Assembly: GCA_947458455.1 (NCBI GenBank)
Contig: CANGYJ010000015.1
Location: 1 to 64,000 of the forward strand
Length of the DNA stretch: 64,000 nucleotides
Reading direction: 5' to 3'
From: Verrucomicrobiaceae bacterium
GTDB taxonomy: Bacteria; Verrucomicrobiota; Verrucomicrobiia; Verrucomicrobiales; Verrucomicrobiaceae
The notes beneath the pieces were generated by a model. The model saw only the letters and a list, made by a program, of their open reading frames with translations, had not been told where the DNA came from and made no database searches. The translations under genes were made by a program, and so were the position numbers. Within the stretch, counting starts at the first letter, position 1; the number at the start of each line of letters is the position of its first letter. This document shows positions 8,769 to 17,167 of this stretch, piece by piece.

Positions 8769-10436
8769 ATGTCCGATTCGCCCCCAGCCACACCCATTTT
8801 GACCTCCGCCTCCGGCGTGATGGTGAAAGGCCATGGCGATACCGTGGCGCTCGATCCCCTCTGGGACGAGCGCACCCAGCGCCTCCGCGTCCTCATCGAC
8901 GACAACCTCCCCACTGAGCTGCATAAGCTAGCCGCCGATCTCATGAGCTCCCTCCGGCACAATGCCGGCGTGGCGGAGCGCTTCGATGCCTTCTGCGTGC
9001 AGGCCTTTTCAAAGCCGGAGTGGGCCGTGCCCGCCAGCGCCTTCATCGGTGAGCTCTTCGAGGACAATGAAGACCGCCTCGCCGAGCTCGTCCGCGTGCC
9101 GGATCTCGTCATCGAGCTGGGCTGCGGCCTGGCTGCCGTCGCCTGCACCGTCGCCTCCAAATGGGCCACCCGGGGTGAGACGCACCGCCTTTCCCGCTTC
9201 GCAGAGTCCATCATCGCCGCCCAGGGCACGATGAAAAACGCCGCCGCCGTCGAAGTCATGCTCGCCCTCTCGGCCACGCTCGCCATCACACGCCCCTCGC
9301 GTGCCGAGCAGCTCCTCAATGCCGCCGTGCCACTCGCCTCCGAAGAGCACGCCGAATCCCTCGCCGATGCCAGGCGCTGGCTCGCCGCTGGCCGCAGCCT
9401 CGCCAGCTGCCAGCAGGACATCCGCGATTTCTGGGACACCCGCCTCCGCCGCCCGCGTGTGGCCTGGAAATGGGAATCCCCCGAGGAGCGGAAAGCCCTC
9501 AAAGCCCTCGCCGAGAACCTCAGCCCCGATTCCGATCTCGCCCCCCTCGTTCAAAAGATCGTCCCAGCCTGCTGGTGGGATATTCTCCTGCAAAAAGACA
9601 CCTCTGAGCAGGCCCTCCAGAGACGTCTCGATACGCTCTCGGCCTCGGCCAGTTCGTCTGCGGCAGTGGGCGCCGCTCCGCTGGCGGATGCCCCCTCCCT
9701 CTCGACTCGGAAGCCCCATCGAGAATGGGCGAATGATGGCGATGCGCCCCTCGGCGTGCGTCCTCAGGCCAGCTCCATGGCACGCTTCATCCTCGGCTGG
9801 GCCTTCGGCGTCTTCGTCATGGGTCTCAGCTTCTTCCTCGCGCCCGATGCCATGCATCGTTTCATCAAAGACGCACGCCAGACTCTCAGCCCAGCCTCCC
9901 CAGAGCCCCCCCCACCGCCCGCCGCCAAGCCCACCACCTCATCAGCACCAGCCACCACACAGACTTCAACTCCCGCCAGGAAGGACACCACCACCCTCCC
10001 GCTAGCGCCAGCCGTGCCTGAGCTCAGCGGCAAAGCGTGGCGAGAGGCCCAGGCGCAGAAATTTGCCCGTCACAACACCGCCATCGCCCACCTCTTTGCC
10101 CAGGTGAAACGCAGCAAGTGGAACGACAACCAGCTCATCCTCTCCGGCCACAATGCCGAGCTGCCCTTCTCGGACGAAAGATACCTCCAACTCCTCGTTT
10201 GGCTCCATCTCGATCCACCCGATGATGCGGAGACATGCCGTCATCTTCCCAGGCTTTTGCTCGACCGCGCCGATTCCAGTGTCCTCGCCATTTGGGAAGG
10301 CCTCTGCTACGCCGGTTCACCCAACGAGACCGACATCCGCCGCACCGCCCAGGAAGTGTATGCTGAAAAAGTGACCACCTGGAGCCGCGAAGACGCCGAA
10401 CGCCTCCATATGATTGCCCAAGAGCCGAATCAATGA
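8769..10436 (+). CDS. Hypothetical single-pass membrane protein with proline-rich linker
   Basis: A 555-aa protein that I do not recognise. Residues 1-290 are alanine- and leucine-rich and look helical, with alternating charge. One strong membrane segment lies at about 338-359 (FILGWAFGVFVMGLSFFL). A low-complexity stretch rich in Pro, Thr and Ala (about 375-412) follows, then a compact C-terminal domain of about 130 residues (LSGKAWREAQAQKFARHN onward). Without a signal peptide, the N-terminal domain is probably cytoplasmic and the C-terminal one periplasmic. It is divergent from the sugar operon and may share its regulatory region. Its strong codon bias supports a real gene. The function is unknown. 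Confidence 0.75.
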   Translation: MSDSPPATPILTSASGVMVKGHGDTVALDPLWDERTQRLRVLIDDNLPTELHKLAADLMSSLRHNAGVAERFDAFCVQAFSKPEWAVPASAFIGELFEDNEDRLAELVRVPDLVIELGCGLAAVACTVASKWATRGETHRLSRFAESIIAAQGTMKNAAAVEVMLALSATLAITRPSRAEQLLNAAVPLASEEHAESLADARRWLAAGRSLASCQQDIRDFWDTRLRRPRVAWKWESPEERKALKALAENLSPDSDLAPLVQKIVPACWWDILLQKDTSEQALQRRLDTLSASASSSAAVGAAPLADAPSLSTRKPHREWANDGDAPLGVRPQASSMARFILGWAFGVFVMGLSFFLAPDAMHRFIKDARQTLSPASPEPPPPPAAKPTTSSAPATTQTSTPARKDTTTLPLAPAVPELSGKAWREAQAQKFARHNTAIAHLFAQVKRSKWNDNQLILSGHNAELPFSDERYLQLLVWLHLDPPDDAETCRHLPRLLLDRADSSVLAIWEGLCYAGSPNETDIRRTAQEVYAEKVTTWSREDAERLHMIAQEPNQ

Positions 10437-10525
10437 TCGTGAGCTTTGGCTCGTGATGCTGCCAAGGATCGACCAACCCGCGCTGGGATAAGGGCGAGCA
10501 TGAACCAACTCCACCAACACCGCTC

Positions 10526-11191
10526 ATGACACGCCTCGTCTTCATCCTCCTCGCCTGCTTCATCACGCCGACTTTCGCTCAGACAAGCTTCAAAAAGGTC
10601 CTCTTTCTTGGCAACAGCATCACCAAACACGGTCCGAAGGCCGACATCGACTGGAGCGGCAACTGGGGCATGGCGGCGAGTGCGGAAGCGAAGGACTATG
10701 TGCATGTCTTCACGAAGTCGCTCAGCGACCAACAAGGCAGCGCCCCCGAGATCCTCGTCAAAAACATCGCCGACTTCGAGCGTGCGTATCAAGGCTACGA
10801 CTTCGCGGCGAAGCTCAAGGAAGCCATCGACTTCCAGGCGGACCTCATCGTGCTCGCCATCGGCGAAAACGTGCCCGCTTTGAAGACCGCCGAGGAGAAA
10901 ACGAAGCTCCAAGAAGCCGTCACGAAGCTGCTGACCACACTCAAAGGGAATCGCAAGCCGGTGATCCTCGTGCGCAGTGGCTTCTGGGCAGACGCAGCCA
11001 AGGACGGGGCTCTCCGCGGGGCCTGCGATGCCGTGAGCGGCATCTACGCGGACATCAGCGCCCTCGCGAAAGACAAAAGCCTCTACGGTCGAGCCGAGCG
11101 TGAGTTCAAGCACGACGGCGTCGCCAACCACCCCGGCGACAAAGGCATGGCCGCCATCGCCGCGGCGTTGATGAAGGCCCTGCCGCAATGA
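10526..11191 (+). CDS. Exported SGNH/GDSL hydrolase
   Basis: A 221-aa lipase/esterase-fold protein. A signal peptide covers residues 1-19 (FILLACFITPTFAQ). Block I is VLFLGNSIT with nucleophile Ser31. Block III is VLAIGEN, with Asn supplying the oxyanion hole. The C-terminal VANHPGDKGM carries catalytic His202. It probably deacylates a carbohydrate in the periplasm. The length is typical for the family. It is followed at once by a palindromic repeat (11202-11314), which may act as its transcript end. Confidence 0.85.
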   Translation: MTRLVFILLACFITPTFAQTSFKKVLFLGNSITKHGPKADIDWSGNWGMAASAEAKDYVHVFTKSLSDQQGSAPEILVKNIADFERAYQGYDFAAKLKEAIDFQADLIVLAIGENVPALKTAEEKTKLQEAVTKLLTTLKGNRKPVILVRSGFWADAAKDGALRGACDAVSGIYADISALAKDKSLYGRAEREFKHDGVANHPGDKGMAAIAAALMKALPQ

Positions 11192-11201
11192 ATCGTGCGT
11201 C

Positions 11202-11314
11202 AGCAAAGTAGCCATCTCGCTCCGTCGAGATGAGCTGGACGCTAGCGAAATTCGATGCCGCCCGAGTTTGCCACACGCTGAGCCCCTCTCGCGGAGCGAG
11301 AGGACAACTTTGCT
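11202..11314. repeat. Two-armed palindromic repeat, AGCAAAGT ends with ATCTCGCTCCG arms
   Basis: Outer inverted ends AGCAAAGT (11202-11209) and ACTTTGCT (11307-11314) enclose two hairpins. One is CATCTCG/CGAGATG (11213-11232). The other is CCTCTCGC/GCGAGAGG (11285-11303). When the right arm is reversed it reads as a near copy of the left arm, with TCTCGCTCCG shared, so the element is a diverged inverted duplication. It lies between the SGNH hydrolase stop and the UGPase start and has no coding capacity. It resembles bacterial REP/BIME or MITE-like elements, but I cannot name a family. Confidence 0.85.
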
Positions 11315-11397
11315 TCGCCGAAGCGCACCGGTAAGATGCTTTAGATTGCGATTCTGCGTTTGCTCAGGCGTGGGCGTGCTTTTAGCGTTGCGCACGC

Positions 11398-12834
11398 ATG
11401 AGCCAAATTTCCCCTTCTGATCGTCTTGAGACTTCCTTCGCCCCGTTTCGCGAAAAAATGCAGGCCGAGGGCCTGAGTGAATCGGCCATTCGGGCGTTTC
11501 GCGGGAGTTACGCGGCCTTGCTCGCCGGTGAGACGGGCATGATCCCGGAGGACTCGATCCAAGCGGCGCAGGATTTGCCGAAAGCAGACGTACTCACGGC
11601 TCCAGATGCCAATCGGGCGTCGGAATTGCTGAAGCAAACGGTGCTCATCAAGCTCAACGGCGGCCTCGGCACGGGCATGGGACTCGAAAAAGCGAAGTCG
11701 CTACTGCCGGTGCGGGTTGAGGATACCTTCCTCGATTTGATTGCCCGGCAGATCCTTCGACTGCGGGCGCAGACGGGCGGTGAAGTGCCGGTTTTCATGC
11801 TGATGAACAGCTTCAGCACGTCCGCCGATACCGCTGAGCATCTGGAGGCTCGTTTTCCGCAGCTCGGTGGTCGCGAGGTGTGGGAGTTGATGCAGAACAA
11901 GGTGCCGAAGGTGCTCGCCAGCACGATGGAGCCTGCGCCTTGGCCCGCGAATCCCGAGCAGGAGTGGTGCCCGCCGGGTCATGGCGACATCTACGCCTGT
12001 CTCGCGGGGTCCGGGTGGTTGGAGCGACTGCTCGAAAGCGGCGTGCGCTATGCCTTTGTGTCGAACTCCGACAACCTCGGCGCCACGCTCGATCCGGCGA
12101 TCCTCGCGTGGTTCGCAGATAGCGGCATGCCCTTTGCCATGGAGGTCACACGGCGCACGGAGTCCGATAAAAAAGGCGGCCACCTCGCCGTGCGGCGGCG
12201 CGATGGGCGCTTCCTGCTTCGTGAGTCCGCGCAATGCCCAAAGGACGATGAAAAGCACTTCCAGGACATCGACCTGCATCGCTACTTCAACACGAACAAC
12301 CTCTGGATCGACCTTCATGCGCTGAAAGCCGCACTCGCCGCCAATGACGGCCTCATCCCACTGCCGCCGATCATGAACAAAAAGACCGTCGATCCTCGCG
12401 ATGCTAGCTCCGCCGCCGTCATCCAGCTCGAAACGGCGATGGGTGCCGCCATCGAGTGCTTCGCGGGAGCAGGAGCCATCGAGGTCTCGCGCGTCCGCTT
12501 TGCACCGGTGAAAACCACGAGCGACCTGCTCGCCGTTCGCTCCGATGCCTACGAGCTCACGGAGGACTTCTGCCTGCGCCTCCATCCCAGCCGCCAGGGC
12601 CAGCCGCCGCATCTGCACCTCGATCAAAAGCTCTGCAAACTCGTGGACGGTCTCGAAAAGAACTTCCCACACACCCCCAGCCTCCTCCACTGCCGCAGCC
12701 TCCTCGTCCACGGCCCCGTCGTCTGCGGCGAAGGCGTCATCTTCCAAGGCGATGCCGTCATCCACAATCACACGTCCGCTCCCGTGAAGCTGAAAGCCGG
12801 CACGCACGAGGGGACGATGAGCGTGGGCGGGTAA
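11398..12834 (+). CDS. UTP--glucose-1-phosphate uridylyltransferase (UDPGP family)
   Basis: This 478-aa enzyme makes UDP-glucose from UTP and glucose 1-phosphate in the cytoplasm. It belongs to the eukaryote-like UDPGP family rather than the shorter bacterial GalU family. The nucleotide-binding signature is IKLNGGLGTGMGLEKAKSLL. Other family marks are the MLMNSFST stretch, PPGHGDIY (uridine and glucose contacts) and the NTNNLWIDL region. The C-terminal part (about 390-478) forms the left-handed beta-helix tail typical of the family, with HNHTSAPVKLKAGTHEG. UDP-glucose would feed surface polysaccharide synthesis, matching the sugar operon upstream. Confidence 0.92.
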   Translation: MSQISPSDRLETSFAPFREKMQAEGLSESAIRAFRGSYAALLAGETGMIPEDSIQAAQDLPKADVLTAPDANRASELLKQTVLIKLNGGLGTGMGLEKAKSLLPVRVEDTFLDLIARQILRLRAQTGGEVPVFMLMNSFSTSADTAEHLEARFPQLGGREVWELMQNKVPKVLASTMEPAPWPANPEQEWCPPGHGDIYACLAGSGWLERLLESGVRYAFVSNSDNLGATLDPAILAWFADSGMPFAMEVTRRTESDKKGGHLAVRRRDGRFLLRESAQCPKDDEKHFQDIDLHRYFNTNNLWIDLHALKAALAANDGLIPLPPIMNKKTVDPRDASSAAVIQLETAMGAAIECFAGAGAIEVSRVRFAPVKTTSDLLAVRSDAYELTEDFCLRLHPSRQGQPPHLHLDQKLCKLVDGLEKNFPHTPSLLHCRSLLVHGPVVCGEGVIFQGDAVIHNHTSAPVKLKAGTHEGTMSVGG

Positions 12835-12879
12835 GACTCGCAGCTTGCTTCGTTTTGGCCCAGGAAGTATCATCGCCCC

Positions 12880-13113
12880 ATGACTGCGACTGCACCCAAG
12901 TTCGATCTGACCTCCCTGCCGCCCTTCGTGGATGCAGGTGAAGGACGCTTGATGATGGCGATGAAATTCTTTGAGCTTGGCCGCCTTTCCCTCGGGCAGG
13001 CGGCGGAACTGGCGGGTTACCCAAAGCGAGCATTTATTGATGTGCTGGGGCATTACGGTATCCCGGTGGCTGATTATCCAGCCAGTGAACTCGCCGCAGA
13101 AACGGCATGGTAA
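12880..13113 (+). CDS. UPF0175-family antitoxin
   Basis: A 77-aa protein with the UPF0175 core FELGRLSLGQAAELAGYPKR, followed by FIDVLGHYGIPV. This family is the usual partner of DUF3368 PIN-like toxins. The frame overlaps the start of the next gene by seven bases (stop TAA 13111-13113, next ATG 13107), as expected of a translationally coupled toxin-antitoxin pair. It would bind and neutralise the toxin and repress the shared promoter. The start ATG 12880 gives a short N-terminal extension (MTATAPKFDLTSLPP) before the conserved core. Confidence 0.88.
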   Translation: MTATAPKFDLTSLPPFVDAGEGRLMMAMKFFELGRLSLGQAAELAGYPKRAFIDVLGHYGIPVADYPASELAAETAW

Positions 13114-13559
13114 AGATACCGGCCGTCGTCGATAGCGCCTGTCTGATCGGCCTTGAACGAATCGGCCGTCTCGACCTGCTGCCAGCGCTGATTGATCCTG
13201 TTTTTGCCCCACCGGCGGTGAATCACGAGTTTGGGGCTTTGCCCATCTGGATGCATGTGCAAAAGCCCGTCGATGTGGGCATGGTGGCTGCGTTGCGGCT
13301 GGTGGTCGATCCAGGCGAGTCGGAGGCCATCGTGCTCGCGTATGAGAAGGGAATCCGCATCATTCTCGATGATCGCAAGGCACGCGAGGTGGCCCAAAGG
13401 CTCGGCGTTCCGGTCACTGGCACGGTGGGTTTGCTGTTGAAGGCAAAGCAGGAGGGATTGATCGCCGCGATTCGCCCACTACTGGATGCACTCAATGCGC
13501 ACAAGTTCCGTATTGGTGATGCTTTGCGAGCCGAGGCATTGAAGCTGGCGGGTGAGTAG
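13107..13559 (+). CDS. DUF3368 PIN-like ribonuclease toxin
   Basis: A 150-aa PIN-fold protein. Acidic residues expected for metal binding appear in VVDSACLIGL, VNHEFG, DPGESEAIVLAYEKG and IILDDRKAREVA, in the order seen in DUF3368. PVTGTVGLLLKAKQEGLI is a further family hallmark. It would cleave RNA when not held by the UPF0175 antitoxin encoded just upstream. The TAG stop (13557-13559) lies inside the GTAG end of a palindromic repeat (13556-13620), so the present C-terminus may have been set by that element. Confidence 0.88.
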   Translation: MVKIPAVVDSACLIGLERIGRLDLLPALIDPVFAPPAVNHEFGALPIWMHVQKPVDVGMVAALRLVVDPGESEAIVLAYEKGIRIILDDRKAREVAQRLGVPVTGTVGLLLKAKQEGLIAAIRPLLDALNAHKFRIGDALRAEALKLAGE

Positions 13560-13620
13560 CATAGGCTTTCTAGCCTGTGCATGCGTCGGAAGAAGCCCGG
13601 ACTGGAAAGTCCAGGCTACG
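13556..13620. repeat. GTAG...CTAC palindromic repeat at toxin gene end
   Basis: The left end reads GTAGCATAGGCTTTCTAGCC. The right end, reversed, reads GTAGCCTGGACTTTCCAGTC. The two arms are diverged copies joined head to head. A TAGCCTG/CAGGCTA pair bounds the central part. The same GGACTTTCCAGTCC core occurs at 54941-54998 inside a coding region. The element supplies the toxin stop codon. No transposase accompanies it. Confidence 0.82.
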
Positions 13621-13674
13621 AAAAACCAAAATTCGCGTCCAAAACCAGCCCAGCAGCTCCTTATATAGGGTGAA

Positions 13675-16600
13675 ATGAACCGGCTCCGACTTTTCCCCTC
13701 TCTTGTTTTGCTCTCTGGCTTCGTGGCGCTGCCTGCTTGGGCGGCGGATGACGATGCGCAGCGGGCGGCAATGACATTTTTTGAGAAGGAGGTGCGGCCG
13801 ATCTTGGTGGAGCGGTGTTTTGAATGCCACAGCAACACGAAGCAGAAGGGCGGCCTGCGCGTGGATCACATCGGCTACCTCAAAACGGGGGGCGACACCG
13901 GTCCCGCTGTGGTGCCGGGGGAGCCATCGAAGTCGCCGCTGATGGAGGCGATTCGTTGGACGAATGAGGACTTCCAGATGCCGCCGAAGAACAATGGCGG
14001 GAAGTTGCCGGATGCGCAGATCGCGGTGCTCGAAAAGTGGATCAAGATGGGCGCGCCATGGCCGGAGGATGGCTCCAAGAAGGTCGTGGTGACGGAGGGC
14101 GGCTTCACGGAGGAGCAGCGGAATTATTGGTTCTTCCAGCCGGTGAAAAAGGTGTCGCCACCGGATGCGGGAGGCCAATGGGTGCGCAATGACGTGGATC
14201 GCTTCATCGCGGCGAAGCAGGCGGAGCAGAAGCTGAAACCCGCGCCGGAGGCTGACAGGCATGAACTTGCCCGCCGTGTGTATTTTGACCTGCACGGCCT
14301 GCCGCCGACGAAGGACCAGATCGATGCCTTTGTGAACGATCAGGACCCGAAGGCCTATGAGAAGCTCGTCGATAAGCTGCTGGCATCGCCGCGCTATGGC
14401 GAGCGCTGGGCACAGCACTGGCTGGACCTCGTGCGCTATGCAGAGAGCGATGGTTACAACGCGGACGCGTATCGTCCATCAGTGTGGCCGTATCGCGACT
14501 ATGTGATCAAGTCTCTCAACGACGACAAGCCCTACAACCAGTTCGTCAAAGAGCAGCTCGCGGGTGATGAGATGGCTCCGAATGATCCGAACGTGCTCAT
14601 CGCCACCGCCTTCCTGCGTCATCCGGTGTATGAGTGGAATCAGCGCGATGCCCGCGGCCAGTGGGACATCATCCTCACCGACATGACGGACACCACAGGC
14701 GAGCTTTTCCTCGGCCTGAGCATGGGCTGTGCGCACTGCCACAATCACAAGTTCGATCCCATCCTGCAAAAGGACTACTATCGCCTGCGGGCCTTCCTGG
14801 CTCCGGTGCAATGGCGCGATGACATGACACTGGCGACGACCGCGGAGAAGAAGGCCTTCAACGAGCAGCAGGCGAAGTGGGAAGCCGCCACGGCGGAGAT
14901 TCGCACGAAAATGGATGCGCTGACGAAGCCTCTGATCGCCCCAAAAGTCGAGCGGGCACTCACGCGCTTCACGGATGATTTGCAGGTGATGACGCGGAAG
15001 CCTGCTGAAAAGCGTGATGCTTTGGAAAAGCAGCTCGCGGGACTCGTGGAGCGCCAGATGGAAGTCGAACGCGATCGGTTTGACCCAATCAAGAGCCTCA
15101 AAACGGACGAGGCGAAGGAAGAATACAAGGCGCTGGAGACCGAACTGAAGAAGCTCGGCCACCTGAAGCCGAAGCCGCTGATGGAAGCCTTTGTGGCGAC
15201 GGATGCGGGACCTGTGGCACCAGCGGTGGCGATCAAGACTCGCAAAGGCGAGCAGCAGATCGAGCCGGGCTTCCTTTCCATCATCGACACCAGCCTGCCG
15301 AAGATCAAAGCCACGAAGACCTCCACCGGTCGCCGCACCGCCCTGGCGGAGTGGATCACGCGACCTGACAACCAGCTCTCCACCCGCGTGATCGTGAATC
15401 GCATGTGGCAGTATCACTTCGGGCGCGGCATCGTGGCCACGGCGAGCGATTTCGGGAAACTGGGCGAGCCTCCGACGCATCCTGAGCTGCTCGATTTCCT
15501 CACGACGAAGTTTGTGAAGGGCGGCTGGCATTTGAAGCCGCTGCATCGCGAGATCATGCTCTCGGCGGCCTATCGTCAAACGGCGCGTCACGAGCCGGAT
15601 GCGGTCGCCTTGAAGGTCGATCCTTCAAATCGCTACCTCTGGCGCTTCAATCCGCGTCGTCTCGATGCCGAGCAGGTGCGCGATGCCCTACTCGCGGTGA
15701 GCGGTGAACTCGACGCCGCGGCCGGCGGACCTGCCGGCGATGGCAATGCCACACGTCGCTCGGTTTACACGATGAAGAAGCGCAACAACCCGAACGAGCT
15801 TCTTCGTGCGCTCGACATGCCAGCCGGCTTTGCCAGTAACGCCGAGCGCCAGAGCACCACCACACCGACGCAGGCGCTGCAATTGCTCAATGGCGACTGG
15901 TTGCTCGCCCGTGCCCGCAAGCTCGCCTCACGCGTGGAAGGCATCGACGATGCCTGGATGGCCGTTTTGGGCCGTCCGCCGACACCGAAGGAAAGAGCCA
16001 CCGCCGAGGCCTTTTTGAAGAAACGGGCCGGAACGACTGAATCGAAGGTTTCGGAGGCCGCCGAGAACCGCGAGAGCGGCGATGCCTTCAAAGAGAACAG
16101 CCCGCACGAGCGCCTGCTGATCAACACAAACGAAAAAGAGGGCGATGAGTTCAGCGTCGAAGCGGTGGCGAGCCTCAACAGCGTGGATGTGCATGCTTCC
16201 GTGCGCACGTTGGCCTCTCGCTGGAATGGCGGGAAGGACAGCCAGGAAGCCTTCGGCTGGAGCCTCGGTGTCACCGGCGAAAAATCACGCTACAAGCCAC
16301 GCAATGTCATCGTGCAGGTCGTCGGCGAGGATGAGAACTCAAACATCGGCTACCAAGTTGTGGCTTCCAACATCCACATCGAGCTAGGTCGTCGCTATCA
16401 CCTTGCGGCACGGGTCTCCTGCCCTGCCAAGAACGTCACCTTCACCGTGCGTGATCTCGATACGCCCGGAGCCGCCGTGCAGTCCGCCGTGGTGCCGATG
16501 GACATCCGCTCGAAGCTCAGCCTCGGCTCCTCGCAGCTCGTCATCGGCGGCCTAAACAAACGGGCACCCTCGCATCAATGGGACGGCAGCATCGAGGCCG

Positions 16601-16824
16601 TGCGCATCGCCACTGGTTACCTCGCCGACAAGGCGCTGAACGCCGACCCGGAAAAATGGAGCGCCGGTTTCGTCGTCTGGCGTGCCGCCGATGCGCTGAA
16701 CTCCCAATACGCCTGGAGCGGCAGCGATACGAAGAGCGTCGAAGAGGCCGATCCTTTCCGCCAAGCCATGAATGATCTCTGCCAGGTGCTGCTGAACACG
16801 AACGAGTTTTTCTACCTGCATTGA
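13675..16824 (+). CDS. DUF1549/DUF1553 cytochrome c-type protein (planctomycete type) with a LamG-like insertion
   Basis: An exported 1049-aa protein. A signal peptide covers residues 1-23. The N-terminal planctomycete cytochrome C domain has the haem motif CFECH at 48-52. The DUF1549 region carries a second motif CAHCH at 352-356. DUF1553 follows (NRMWQYHFGRGIV and TPTQALQLLNGDW). Between about 822 and 996 lies an inserted LamG/concanavalin-like domain, after which the DUF1553 tail resumes with NDLCQVLLNTNEFFYLH. The family is abundant in Planctomycetes and Verrucomicrobiota and usually pairs with DUF1501. It is thought to act in periplasmic oxidation of complex substrates, but no reaction is proven. 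The DUF1501 partner here is at 17705, beyond a toxin-antitoxin pair. Confidence 0.93.
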   Translation: MNRLRLFPSLVLLSGFVALPAWAADDDAQRAAMTFFEKEVRPILVERCFECHSNTKQKGGLRVDHIGYLKTGGDTGPAVVPGEPSKSPLMEAIRWTNEDFQMPPKNNGGKLPDAQIAVLEKWIKMGAPWPEDGSKKVVVTEGGFTEEQRNYWFFQPVKKVSPPDAGGQWVRNDVDRFIAAKQAEQKLKPAPEADRHELARRVYFDLHGLPPTKDQIDAFVNDQDPKAYEKLVDKLLASPRYGERWAQHWLDLVRYAESDGYNADAYRPSVWPYRDYVIKSLNDDKPYNQFVKEQLAGDEMAPNDPNVLIATAFLRHPVYEWNQRDARGQWDIILTDMTDTTGELFLGLSMGCAHCHNHKFDPILQKDYYRLRAFLAPVQWRDDMTLATTAEKKAFNEQQAKWEAATAEIRTKMDALTKPLIAPKVERALTRFTDDLQVMTRKPAEKRDALEKQLAGLVERQMEVERDRFDPIKSLKTDEAKEEYKALETELKKLGHLKPKPLMEAFVATDAGPVAPAVAIKTRKGEQQIEPGFLSIIDTSLPKIKATKTSTGRRTALAEWITRPDNQLSTRVIVNRMWQYHFGRGIVATASDFGKLGEPPTHPELLDFLTTKFVKGGWHLKPLHREIMLSAAYRQTARHEPDAVALKVDPSNRYLWRFNPRRLDAEQVRDALLAVSGELDAAAGGPAGDGNATRRSVYTMKKRNNPNELLRALDMPAGFASNAERQSTTTPTQALQLLNGDWLLARARKLASRVEGIDDAWMAVLGRPPTPKERATAEAFLKKRAGTTESKVSEAAENRESGDAFKENSPHERLLINTNEKEGDEFSVEAVASLNSVDVHASVRTLASRWNGGKDSQEAFGWSLGVTGEKSRYKPRNVIVQVVGEDENSNIGYQVVASNIHIELGRRYHLAARVSCPAKNVTFTVRDLDTPGAAVQSAVVPMDIRSKLSLGSSQLVIGGLNKRAPSHQWDGSIEAVRIATGYLADKALNADPEKWSAGFVVWRAADALNSQYAWSGSDTKSVEEADPFRQAMNDLCQVLLNTNEFFYLH

Positions 16825-16894
16825 GCCTGCTGCCTGGCCTTTCTGCATGAGATTGAAGGATTGACCTGCTTCCGGCGAAAAGTATCATTCGCCC

Positions 16895-17161
16895 ATGAGC
16901 ATTGCTGAATTAGCTGACATCCCCGCTGACCTTGCCGAGGAGGCCGCCCGCGTCCCAGGAATCGGCGCACGCCTCGTCTCCTTCCTGCGGGCGGAGATCG
17001 CGCAGAATCAAAAGCGCCTGCGCCGCCACAGCGAGGAGGCTCGGGAACTCGTGGAGCAAGCCAAAGCTGAAGCAGAGAAGCTCAAAGCGGCGGGAATCAC
17101 CCGTGATCAGGTCATGGAGAGCTTTGAGAAGAACTATTTCGACATCCTCAAACAGCTCTGA
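16895..17161 (+). CDS. Small coiled-coil protein, probable antitoxin
   Basis: An 88-aa protein with an N-terminal helical segment (DLAEEAARVPGIGARLVSFLR) and a long charged coiled coil (RRHSEEARELVEQAKAEAEK). No known DNA-binding motif is obvious. It ends six bases before a PIN-domain gene, and the size and spacing match a type II antitoxin-toxin pair, so antitoxin is the inferred role. The name rests on the neighbour rather than on a recognised family. Confidence 0.72.
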   Translation: MSIAELADIPADLAEEAARVPGIGARLVSFLRAEIAQNQKRLRRHSEEARELVEQAKAEAEKLKAAGITRDQVMESFEKNYFDILKQL

Positions 17162-17167
17162 GCAGCC

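Noticed and set aside
11701-13212. Long minus-strand open frames opposite UGPase, and similar ones opposite 14479-15591, 17633-19087 and 53678-54499
   Set aside because: All lie over strongly supported genes and show no domain, signal or ribosome site; they are shadows of GC-rich coding.
13675-16824. Sequencing chimera as the cause of the LamG insertion
   Set aside because: The frame is continuous, codon use is uniform and the DUF1553 tail resumes at a sensible place, so a true domain insertion is more likely.
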